From NCBI GenBank assembly GCA_963757115.1, contig CAVWQV010000007.1, positions 124,001-188,000 of the forward strand: 64,000 nt of DNA, written 5' to 3'. The position numbers and the translations under genes were made by a program. The notes below the pieces were generated by a model. That model searched no databases and was not told where the DNA came from. It saw only the letters and a list, made by a program, of their open reading frames with translations. Positions 46,162-55,574 of the stretch are shown in pieces; the stretch's first letter is position 1; every line of letters begins with the position of its first letter. Origin of the DNA: CAVWQV01 sp963757115 (lineage in GTDB: Bacteria; Pseudomonadota; Alphaproteobacteria; Acetobacterales; Acetobacteraceae).

Positions 46162-48031
46162 ATGCCACGATCCCCGTTCCTCTCGCGCCGCACACGCATG
46201 GCGGCGCTCCTGCTCGGGGCGGCATTCCTCGTGCGGTCGCCCGCCCCGACCCGCGCGGCCGACCCGGAGCCCTACGAGGTATCGATCAAGCCGACCGGCA
46301 ACGCGGCGCTCGACGCCGCATTGAAGGGCTCCTCCGTGCTGGTCTCCTTGCGCGAGAGCGCCCCCGTCGGCCCGTTCGCCTTGATCGCGCGCGCCCAGGA
46401 GGACGTGGGCCGGTTCAAGACCGCGTTGCAGAGCTTCGGCTTCTACAAGGGCACCGTGCATCTCACGATCGCTGGACGGCCGCTCGATGACCAGGGGCTG
46501 CCTGATGCCCTGCAAGCAGCGCCGGCCAAGCCGCCCGCCCCCGATCGTCGTCTCGGTGGAGACCGGCCCCCAGTTCCACCTCGGCAGCGTAGCGGTGGAC
46601 GGCACCCTGCCCCAAGCCGCCCGCGACACGCTCGGTCTCAAGCCCGGACAGCCGGCGATCGCCGCCGACGTGCTCGCCGCCCGCACGCGGCTGCTCGATA
46701 CGCTCCGCAGCCAGGGCTACGCGCTCGCCACCGTCAGCGAGCCGGTGGCGACCCTGCAGGAAGCGCAGCAATCGCTGGACATACGCTACACGGTGCAGGC
46801 CGGCCCGCGCGTCGATCTCGGCCCCATCACGATCACCGGCCTCAAAGGCGTGAACGAATCGTTCGTGCGAGACCGCCTGCTCGTGCATCAGGGGCAACAG
46901 TTCAGCCCCGAGGCCATCGAGAAAGCGCGGCAGGACCTCGCCGCACAGGGGGTGTTCGCGTCCGTGCGCGCCGAGCCCGCGACCGCGCTCGACAAGGAAG
47001 GGGAGCTGCCCCTGACCTTCGCGGTGTCGGAGCGAAAGCGCCACGTCGTCACGTTCGGCGCGGCCTATGCGACCGACCTCGGCATCGGCCTCACCGCCAC
47101 TTGGTCTGACCGTAACCTGTTCGGCAACGCCGAGCAGCTCAACCTGACCGCTGGGTTCCAGGGCGGCGGCAGCGCTCAGCGGCGGCCCGGCTACAATGCC
47201 CTCATCCAGTTCATCAGGCCGGATTTCCTGCAGCGCGATCAGCAGCTGCAGGCCGATCTGGGTGCGATCAAGCAGTCCCTGCAAGCCTACGACCAGAAGG
47301 CCGTCACCGCCGACCTTTTGGTGAACCGCAAGTTCTCCGAGCACTGGAGCGGCAGCGCCGGCGTTGCCTTCGAGCAGGAGCACATCACCCAGGAAGGGGT
47401 CGGGCGCGACTACACGCTCATCGGCCTTCCGATCACGGCGAAATACGACAGCACCGACAACCTATTCGAGCCGACCCGCGGCATTCGCGCGGCGGCGTCG
47501 GTCACTCCCACCGAATCGCTCGGCACGCCGGACAGCACCTTCGTGCTGCTTCAGGCGTCCGGCTCGACGTATATCGACCTTGCCCGCTTCAATCTGACCA
47601 ACCCCGGGCGCTCTATCGTGGCCTTGCGCGGGCTGATCGGCGACGCGGAAGGAGCGACGCAGTTCGAGCTGCCGCCCGACAAGCAATTCTACGCCGGCGG
47701 CAGCGGCACAGTGCGCGGCTATCGCTATCAGTCGGTCGGACCGCACTTCCCGATCAGCAACAACCCCGAGGGTGGAACGTCCGTGGTCGCCGGCACCGTC
47801 GAGTTGAGGCAGCGCATTGTCGGAAGTTTCGGTGCCGCCGCATTCATGGACGTGGGCCAGGTCTCGGCAAATGGTGGCCCCGGCTCGGGCACCTGGCGGG
47901 CCGGGGCCGGCGTCGGCGCGCGCTACTATACCCCGATCGGCCCGATCCGCGCCGACATCGCCGTGCCACTCAGCAAGCAGACAGGGTCGGACACCTTGGA
48001 GTTTTACATCGGCATCGGCGAGGCGTTCTGA
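46162..48031 (+). CDS. tamA: Outer membrane translocation factor TamA (one frameshift)
   Basis: BamA-family barrel that, with TamB, supports outer-membrane assembly or lipid transport. A signal peptide (about residues 1-35, 'MAALLLGAAFLVRSPAPTRA') leads into POTRA domains ('VSIKPTGNAALDAALKGSS'; 'FHLGSVAVDGTLPQAARDT'; 'LGPITITGLKGVNESFVRD'). The C-terminal 16-strand barrel has the conserved 'GSGTVRGYRYQSVGP' loop and ends 'LEFYIGIGEAF' with an aromatic terminus. The frame shifts near 46530; removing one base gives exactly 623 codons. I prefer ATG 46162 over the TTG nine bases earlier. Its partner tamB lies 2 kb downstream, beyond an inserted island. Confidence 0.88.
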
Positions 48032-48518
48032 ACTCGGCAGTGCTCGCGTCCATGGCGCCACGCCGTTTTGCCGGACCTGAAGTACCGCGACATCCAGGTC
48101 TGCTCTGCGCCAGTTGCGGCCGTCGCCGGGCGGCCACGCCATGCCCGATAGTGGACGCTGGGCATGGTGCGACATTCCCGAAATCCCGCGCCGCGCCGGA
48201 GTTTCCTTAATGGCCGATATGCGGCTTTCGACATCGCCTCACGAAAGAAGCGAGAAACACCGGGCCTGCGAGGTGAGGAACCGAAGGGCCTATTACTGCG
48301 GTCGCTTTACGCACCAAGCCGTGGCATGCGCTGCCCCAGGTGAGCCATTAAATGTGCAGGCATATGACTGGTCCTCGCCCATACCTGCGTTTGGAGTTGC
48401 GGATTCCTACCGGGTCCGTGAACGAAGCACTCTCCGCCGATAGCAATCTCGTCTTGGTTGCAACGAGCTACACACCAACGCCCATTCCACAAAGGATCAT
48501 CGAAGGCTAAAGTCCGGC
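48032..48518 (+). other. Gene-free stretch between tamA and the mrr-like gene
   Basis: About 490 bases with lower GC than the genes around it, especially from 48340 onward ('TGTGCAGGCATATGACTGG'). Short open frames exist on both strands but none has recognisable motifs, a ribosome site or high-GC codon bias. No tRNA, repeat or integrase remnant was recognised. It is probably the left flank of the inserted restriction island. Confidence 0.5.
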
Positions 48519-49436
48519 ATGGCCATCCCAGATTATCAGTCGCTAATGCTTCCGGTTCTTCTTGTGTCGGCGAATGGAGAAATCCGTATTAGCGACGCTG
48601 TTGAAAAGCTGGCCCAGAAACTCGGCCTCACTCCCGAAGAACGCGCCCAGCTACTTCCTTCGGGTAGGCAAACTGTGTTTAGCAACCGCGTGCATTGGGC
48701 AAAAACCTACCTTGGCAAGGCGGGCTTGCTTGAAAGCACGCGCCGCGGCCATTTCAAAATCACGCCACGCGGGCAGCAGATAATCGGCTCGAATCCCGGA
48801 CGCATCGATATCGACTTCCTCAATCAGTTTGACGAATTCAGGCAGTTCAAGGAGAAGTCGGCCCAAAGCGAGGCGCGGGATAGCATCCCGGCAGAACCGG
48901 CCCTGACGGGACAAACGGAAACTCCCGACGAGATCATGCGCGTGGCGCACCGGCGGATTGATGCCTCGCTTGCGCAGGAGCTTCTCGACCGCATCCGCGC
49001 AGCACCGCCCGACTTTTTTGAGCGCCTGATCGTCAACTTGCTGCTTAGCATGGGTTTCGGCGGCTCTGCTGCCGATGCAGGCCGCGCGATTGGCCGCAGC
49101 GGTGACGACGGTGTTGATGGTGTGATCGATCAGGACGCCCTCGGGCTAGACCGAGTTTACATTCAGGCCAAACGCTACGCCGACGGCAATAACATCGGAG
49201 CCGGGGCGATCCGGGATTTTTTCGGCAGCCTCGATCGGCACAAGGCGACGAAGGGCCTGTTCGTGACCACCTCGACTTTTTCGGCGTCCGCGCGGGAGAC
49301 AGCGGAGTTTTTGAGCAAGCGGATTGTCCTGATCGACAGTGAGCAACTTACAAAGCTTATGATCCGCCACAATGTCGGGTGCCGCATCGAGGATACCCTG
49401 CACATCAAGAAAATCGACGAGGACTTTTTCGACTAG
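48519..49436 (+). CDS. mrr: Mrr-type type IV restriction endonuclease
   Basis: Predicted endonuclease that cuts methylated foreign DNA. The 305-residue protein has an N-terminal winged-helix Mrr_N domain (about residues 5-90; 'MLPVLLVSANGEIRISDAV', 'YLGKAGLLESTRRGHFKIT') and a C-terminal PD-(D/E)xK nuclease domain. The catalytic pattern is Asp200 in 'GDDGVDGVID' and Gln216-Ala-Lys218 in 'VYIQAKRYADG', the QxK variant typical of Mrr. 'GLFVTTSTFSASARE' is another family block. Codon use is visibly less GC-rich than in the neighbours, and the gene separates tamA from tamB, so horizontal gain is likely. No methyltransferase is adjacent, consistent with type IV. Confidence 0.88.
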   Translation: MAIPDYQSLMLPVLLVSANGEIRISDAVEKLAQKLGLTPEERAQLLPSGRQTVFSNRVHWAKTYLGKAGLLESTRRGHFKITPRGQQIIGSNPGRIDIDFLNQFDEFRQFKEKSAQSEARDSIPAEPALTGQTETPDEIMRVAHRRIDASLAQELLDRIRAAPPDFFERLIVNLLLSMGFGGSAADAGRAIGRSGDDGVDGVIDQDALGLDRVYIQAKRYADGNNIGAGAIRDFFGSLDRHKATKGLFVTTSTFSASARETAEFLSKRIVLIDSEQLTKLMIRHNVGCRIEDTLHIKKIDEDFFD

Positions 49437-50014
49437 GCGGCCCGCGCGTGTCCCTTTGGGCCGGGTGCTAGGCGCTTTGCGCCCGCACCCAGTACAGTGA
49501 ACGACCTCCGTGCTCACTTGGCCGGTCACCTCCGAACCGCCGGACGACCGCTCCAACCAGGCGAAATCCTTTTTTTCGGGCAGGATCACAAGACGCATCA
49601 CGGCCGCACACGCAGACGTCGTCTATCGTCCCGAGCTTCAGCCGACCTCGCTAGGCAAACGCGCCCCGTCTGCACGGCGGAGCGCATCCCTTTCGGTAGC
49701 AGCTCTGAAGTATTGTCACTTGTTGCAAACGAAGAATTACGCACCACGCCGCAGCGTTAGCTTCGTCAATGGCTTGGCGGGTGCAGAAGTCCGGTGCGAA
49801 TGTCCGCTTCACTGCCCCCGCCCGCTTCAAGCAGACGGGCAGCCCTCGGCCCATGACTGACTTCAGTCGCCCTGCCTGTATGTCCCCCGATAGTCGATGA
49901 CGGGCATGTCGCGCCACCAGGGGGGCTCGCCCGGGGGCATCTGACAGCTCAAACCCACGCATGACCATTTGGACATGGGAGCCACGGCTCTGAGGGACGT
50001 GCTAGCTACCTCGG
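49437..50014 (+). other. Gene-free stretch between the mrr-like gene and tamB
   Basis: About 580 bases of mixed composition. Short frames on both strands (for example 49510-49860 plus and 49651-49968 minus) lack convincing starts or family motifs, although the minus-strand one has a plausible residue mix. A GC-rich hairpin, GGGTGCTAGGCGCTTTGCGCCCGCACCC, written here in two parts (GGGTGC near 49463 and GCACCC near 49490), may terminate mrr. It may contain gene remnants; I cannot identify them. Confidence 0.45.
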
Positions 50015-53000
50015 ATGCGCCGCCTGCTTCGCATCCTGCTCATCCTGCTCGCCATCATCATCGCGATCCCGGTGCTGCTGGTCGCGGTGGTGCTGCTGCT
50101 CGCCAACATCGGACCGGGGCGGGCGCTGATCGAAAGCCAGGTCGCCTCCCTCACCGGGGGCACGGTTCGCCTCGCCGGCCTTGGTGGCCGGTTCCCCGAC
50201 GCGCTTCGCCTCCAGCGGCTCGAGCTGCGCGACAAGACGGGGACGTACGCCACCATCGAGGACATCGCGCTCGACTGGTCGCCGCTCCGGTTGGTCGGTC
50301 GTGAAGCGCTGATCGACCGGCTGCAAGCGGCGCATGTGGACCTCGCCCGTCTGCCGGTCGCCTCCGGCCCGCCGTCGCAGCCGTCCGGCGGCGGCTTCAA
50401 CCTGCCTGTATCGGTGACCATCCGGCAATTGAAGGTGGACCGGGTCGATCTCGGGGCCCCGGTGACGGGCCATTCCGATGGCGCTCGAGGTCGCGGGCGG
50501 CGCCTCGCTGGCGTCCCTGCAGCAGGGCAGTGCCGACCTCACCGTGCGCACCGTTGACGGCGATGCGAGCTACGCGGTGAAGGGCAATCTCTCCCCTGCC
50601 CGCATCGACGCGACGGCGACGGTGCGCGAGCCACAGCACGGGCTGATCTCCAGCTTTGCCGGTCTGCCCGACCTCGGTGCGATCGCGCTTGATGCCACCC
50701 TTGCCGGACCGCGTGACGCGATCGGCACCAAGCTCGCCCTGAGCGCGGGCCCGCTCCGCGCCGACGTGGACGGCACCGTCGACCTCACCCACGAGGCGGC
50801 CAACGCCAAGATCGCGGCGCACGCGCCGGCAATGACGCCGGCACCCGGGCTGTCCTGGCAGTCGGTGGATTTGGACGCGGACGTGCGCGGCAAGTTCACC
50901 CAACCGGCGGCGAGCGGCACGCTGCGCATCGCGGCGCTCGAAGCGGGGGGCGCATCCATCGGGTCGATCGCCGCCGACCTGCACGGCGACAAGGGTGCGG
51001 CGCAACTGCAGGCCACACTCGACGGCCTCCGCATCCCCGGCCCGAAGCCCGACCTGCTCGCAGGCGGACCCGTGCGGCTCACCGCCGATGCGCGCCTGGA
51101 CGCGCCCGACCGCCCGGTGGCGTTCACCCTCGACCACAAGCTCCTCGCCGCAAACGGGACGGCCCACACGGGCGGCAACCTCGCCGTGGACGCGACGCTG
51201 GACCTGCCCGACCTCGCCCCGTTCGCCGCGATCGGCGGCGTCGATGTGCGCGGCCGATCCAACCTTGCAATCCATGCCGCACAGCACGAGGGGACGACGG
51301 ACGCGACGATCGACGGCACCGTGGGCGTGACCGGCGGGATGGCGCCGGTGCCGGGGCTGCTCGGAGACGCGGCGAAGCTCTCGTTGGCCGGGTCGCTCAA
51401 GGGCGCAGACCTCGCGATCTCGCATCTGACGATCGACGGCAAGACCGTCTCGCTTGCGGCACACGGGGGGAAGACGGGGCAGAACGTCGATCTGGACTGG
51501 TCCGTGAAGCTGTCAGACCTCGCCGTGCTGGCGCCCACCATCGGCGGCGATCTTGCGGGGCGCGGCCACGTCGCCGGCCCACTCGAGGACCTGACCGCGG
51601 AAGCCGATCTCGATGGCGACGTCGCGGTACAAAAGCTGCCGCGCGGGCCGCTGCACGCCCATTTGGCGGCCGCGCATCTTCCCGGCGCGCCGACCGGACG
51701 CGTCACCGCCGAGGGCACGCTTGCCGGAGCGCCGCTTTCGCTTGCCGCGGCGGCCGAGCGGGGACCGGACGGCGCGCTGCATATCGACATCAGCAAGACG
51801 GACTGGAAGAGCGCTCACGCGGAAGCCGCACTCGTTTTGCCGCCGGGCGCCACCCTGCCGCTCGGGAAGCTCGATCTCCGCATGGCCAAGCTCGACGACC
51901 TGCGACCGCTGCTCGGCCAGCCGCTCACCGGGGCGGTAACGGCTAATCTCTCCACCGAGGCAAGCGGAGGAAAGCCCGAGGCGCGGCTCAAGCTGGAGGC
52001 GCGCGACGCCGGGCTGGCCGGGACGGCAACGGTCGCACGGGCCAATCTCGACGCCACGGTGCTCGATCCGGCCGGCACGCCGTCGGTTTCGAATGGCGTG
52101 CTCACGGTGGAAGGGATCGCCGCCAAGGAAATCTCCGGCGCGGCCAAGCTGACCGTGAGCGGCCCACAAACGGCGCTGGCGGCCAAGCTGTCGGCAAACG
52201 CGCGCAATATTGCGGGCGGGGACGCCACGATCGAAACCGCGACGGTACTGAATGCGACCGCCCGGGAGGCGAAGGTCGCGAGCTTGAGCGCCACCTGGAA
52301 AGGGGAGGCGTTGCGGCTCCTGGCTCCAGTGCGGATCGGGTTCGCCGACGGCGTGGTGCTGGACCGGCTGCGGCTCGGGTTGCATGAGGCGACGATCGAG
52401 GTCACCGGCCGCGTCTCGCCAACCCTCGATGCCACCGTCGGACTGCGCAACGTAACACCGGACTTGGTCAAGCCGTTCGCACCGCAGATCGACGCGGACG
52501 GCACTTTGCGCGCCGACGCGAAACTCACCGGCACGACGGCGCGGCCTAATGGGACCGTGCGGCTGGAAGCGACGGGACTCAGGATGCGGACCGGGCCGGG
52601 GCGCGGGCTTCCGGCGGCCAACCTTCTCGCCAACGCCGACCTCGCGGGCGGCAGTGCCCGGATCGACACGCGGCTGACGGCGGGCCGGCTCACCACCCTT
52701 ACCGTGACCGGGACGGCGCCGATCGACCCCGCGCGTCCGCTCGATTTGCGCGCGGTGGGCAATGTCGATTTGGCCATGCTCGATCCGATACTTGCCCCTG
52801 ACGGGCGGCGCGCCCGAGGCCAGTTGGCGCTCGACGCCGGGGTCGCGGGGACGCTCGGGGCGCCGCGCCTGTCCGGCGCAGCCCGGCTCTCGGGCGGCGA
52901 GGTTCAGGACTTCGCGCAAGGCGCACACCTCACGGACATCGTCGCGGAGGTCGCGCTGGCGGGCGACACGGTGCGCATCGCGCGATTCACCGCCCGCGCC

Positions 53001-54041
53001 GGACCAGGCACGATGAGCGTGGCAGGCACCCTGGCCGTGCTCGCGCCCAGCAAAGCCGTCGACATCACCATCACCGCGAACAACGCCAAGCCGCTCGCGG
53101 GCGACCGGATCACGGTGACGCTCGACGCCAACCTGACCCTGCGGGGCGCGCTTTCGGCCGAGCTCGCCTTGGCGGGGAACATCCACATCCGCAGTGCGGA
53201 CATCTCCATCCCCGAACGCATGCCACCCTCGATCGCCGTGTTGCACGTCGTCCGGCCCGGAGAGAAGCCGCCCGCCCCGCCCGCACCTGGACCCGAAATC
53301 GGGCTTGATCTGACGATCGAAGCGGAGCGGGCCATATTCGTGCGCGGCCGCGGGCTGTTTGCCGAGATGGCTGGGCGCTTGCGCCTGCGGGGCACCAGCA
53401 TCAAGCCGCAGCCGCTTGGCGGGTTCACCATGCGGCAGGGCACTTTCAGCGTCGCCGGGACGACGCTCACCTTCACCAAGGGCGAGGTGAGCTTCAACGG
53501 CGGCAGCTTGACCGACCCGAGCCTCGATTTCGTTGCCAGCAGCACCAACGGCTCAGTGACGGCCAACCTCAACGTCGGCGGCACCGCGAGCGCGCCCAAA
53601 ATCACGCTCACCAGCACGCCCGAGCTGCCGCAGGACGAGGTGCTGGCGTATCTTCTATTCCACCGCAGCGCCTCGTCGCTGAGCCCGTTCGAGCTGGCCT
53701 CGATCGCGGCGGCGCTCGCCCAATTCTCGGGCGTCGGCCCGGACGTCGCGAGCCCGCTCGATACGGCACGCAAGAAGCTCGGGCTCGACCAGCTCTCGGT
53801 GGGGAGCAACACGAGCGGCAGCGCCACTTTGCAGGCCGGCCGCTACGTTGCGCCGGGCGTGTTCGTGGGCGCTCGGCAGGGTGCGAGCAGCACCAGCACG
53901 CAAGGCTTGGTGCAGGTAGACCTCTATCGCGGTCTCAAACTGGAAGGCACGGTCGGCACCGGCCAGAACACCAATCCCGGAGCCACTCCTGCCGACTCAG
54001 GCGGAAGCAGCATCGGGCTGACTTATCAATTCGAATACTGA
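50015..54041 (+). CDS. tamB: Translocation and assembly module protein TamB (one frameshift)
   Basis: Giant inner-membrane-anchored periplasmic protein of the AsmA-like/TamB group, forming a long hydrophobic groove that bridges to TamA. The start ATG at 50015 opens with a signal anchor ('LRILLILLAIIIAIPVLLVAV'-like, residues 4-30). The frame shifts near 50476, and one extra base explains it, giving exactly 1342 codons. The middle is a long array of beta-rich repeats. The C-terminal DUF490 domain has 'GGFTMRQGTFSVAGTTLTF', 'LPQDEVLAYLLFHRSAS', 'DTARKKLGLDQLSVG' and ends 'SIGLTYQFEY' with a terminal aromatic residue. tamA lies upstream, separated by the mrr island. Confidence 0.9.
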
Positions 54042-54140
54042 CGCCAGCGTCCCAGGCGTATTCCGACCACCGGCTAATCGGTTCCTGGTAGCCGGGTCAA
54101 CCGACCACCAGGCGAGCCGAACAGTCTTCGATTGAACCTG

Positions 54141-54163
54141 ATGCCCGGATCAAGTCCGGGCAT
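54141..54163 (+). repeat. REP-like palindrome
   Basis: ATGCCCGGA and TCCGGGCAT form perfect 9-bp inverted arms around TCAAG. A close copy is at 58903-58927. This 'GATGCCCGG...CCGGGCATC' palindrome is a familiar dispersed intergenic repeat in alphaproteobacteria. It lies between the convergent tamB and DUF2076 genes and could form a terminator hairpin. Confidence 0.65.
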
Positions 54164-54186
54164 GGCAGCAGGGAGAACGAAACGGC

Positions 54187-55027
54187 CTACGTGTTGTCGT
54201 CCATGCCGCCACCGCCGCCGCTATCCCAGGACGACTGATCGCCGCCCCCGCCGCCGGCGTCCCACGAGGATTGATCGCCGCCGCCGGGATCGCCGCCCCA
54301 GCTCGCCTGGTCGGGCGCTCCCTGGTCCGGCGTGGTCCAGCTGCCCTGGTCGACGTATCCCTGGTCAGTGCCCGCGGCGGGCGATCCCCAGGGGCTCGCC
54401 TCGCCGCCGCCGAGCCCAGCGCCGCCAAGCCCACCGCCACCGAGATCAGCCCCGGCACCCTGATGCGGCGAAAACAGGTTCATGAGCGCGTTGCCGGCCA
54501 CCAACCCGCCGGCGACTCCGGCCGCCGTGGTCAGCGCCGAGCCGAGGAACCCGGAACCCGACCGCTGGAACATCCCCTGCTGATAGCCCGGCGCGTACTG
54601 CGGAGGTGGCGCGGCATATTGTCCTTGTGCTCCCTGCGGGCGCGCCCTGGTTCCACGCGGGCTGCGCTTGCGGCTGCTGCGGCCGCGGAGCCGAGCCGCC
54701 GCCTCCGCCAAACAAGCCGCTCAGGAAACCGCCGCTTTTCGGCTGCGACTGCGCCGCCTGCTGGGCCTGCTGCAGCGCGGCTTCCAGTCGCTGGATACGG
54801 TTCTGCGCCTCGGCCAAAGCGTGCTCCTGCACGAAAGCCGTCTGCGTCAACCGATAGCGCGCTTCCGGGTACTTCGCGAACAGCTCCGCGATCAGCGCGT
54901 CGGCCTCCTTGTCGATCGGCGGCAACGCGGGAGCGGCGCCCCCGGCAGCCGAGCCGAACCCCGTTCCTGGCGCCCCGCTGACCCGCTCAATGAGGCTGGT
55001 GATGATGTCGCGTTCCTCGTTGGTCAT
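54187..55027 (-). CDS. DUF2076 domain protein (one frameshift)
   Basis: About 279 residues. The N-terminal half matches DUF2076: 'MTNEERDIITSLIERVSG', 'IDKEADALIAELFAKYPEA', 'RYRLTQTAFVQEHALAEAQ', then a short coiled coil and a Gly-rich hinge 'GGFLSGLFGGGGG'. After a frameshift near 54640 (one extra base) it continues 'QYAAPPPQYAPGYQQGMFQ' and a hydrophobic Gly/Ala segment 'SALTTAAGVAGGLVAGNAL'. The tail repeats 'DQSSWDAGGGGG' and 'DQSSWDSGGGGG' and ends 'MDDNT'. The function is unknown; DUF2076 proteins have been described as periplasmic ligand-binding-like. It is followed by the REP-like palindrome, and the CoA-binding gene is just upstream. Confidence 0.75.
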
Positions 55028-55048
55028 GGCACCCCTGGCTGTTGACCG

Positions 55049-55519
55049 TTACGGTGAAGCTACCGTCGATGTGGCCCGCGCGGCGTGCGGCTTCAAGCGG
55101 CGAAGGCCGAGCCGGCGTATCTCGATCACGGGGCAACGATCCATTACCACCGTCAGGCCACGGTCCCGCGCACGGGAGGCGGCCGCTTCGTCGATCACGC
55201 CAAGTTGCATCCAAACAGTCCTGGCGCCGAGCCGGATCGCGTCGTCCACCACCGGGGCCACGAGGGCGCTGCGACGGAATACGTCCACCATGTCGAGCGC
55301 GCCGGCATCGTCGAGGCACTCCACCACGGGGCGGCCGTGCAATCTTTGTCCGGCGGCTTGCGGATTTACCCCGGTAACGTCGTAGCCCCGCTCGACCAGG
55401 AACGCGAACACGCCATAGGAGGGCCGGTTTGGCCGCGCGGACGCGCCGACCACCGCGATTCGCCGCGTTTCGCCCAGCAGCCGCCGGATCGCGTCGTCGT
55501 CGAGCCCGTCGATCGCCAT
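55049..55519 (-). CDS. CoA-binding (YccU-type) protein
   Basis: Single CoA_binding Rossmann domain protein of 156 residues. The nucleotide-binding start is 'IAVVGASARPNRPSYGVFAF' and 'GYDVTGVNPQAAGQ'. Further blocks are 'DMVDVFRRSALVAPVVDDA' and 'TVWMQLGVIDEAAASRARD', and 'DRCPVIEI' near the end is typical of this family. Related proteins bind CoA derivatives in the cytosol, but no reaction is established. I chose the ATG at 55519 because an AAGGGA ribosome site lies just upstream; an earlier start would overlap the divergent gene's leader. It is 21 bases before the DUF2076 gene on the same strand. Confidence 0.82.
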   Translation of the reverse strand: MAIDGLDDDAIRRLLGETRRIAVVGASARPNRPSYGVFAFLVERGYDVTGVNPQAAGQRLHGRPVVECLDDAGALDMVDVFRRSALVAPVVDDAIRLGARTVWMQLGVIDEAAASRARDRGLTVVMDRCPVIEIRRLGLRRLKPHAARATSTVASP

Positions 55520-55574
55520 GAGTGGTCCCTTCCGCCTTGCTTTCGCCACCGGAGGCCACGTCTATCGAGCTCCG

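Noticed and set aside
48114..48443. 109-codon plus-strand frame between tamA and the mrr-like gene
   Set aside because: No ribosome site, no motif, and residue composition unlike a protein. I list the interval as gene-free.
49510..49968. Short frames on both strands downstream of the mrr-like gene
   Set aside because: They overlap each other, lack family motifs and convincing starts. They might be fragments of an old gene, but I cannot support any.
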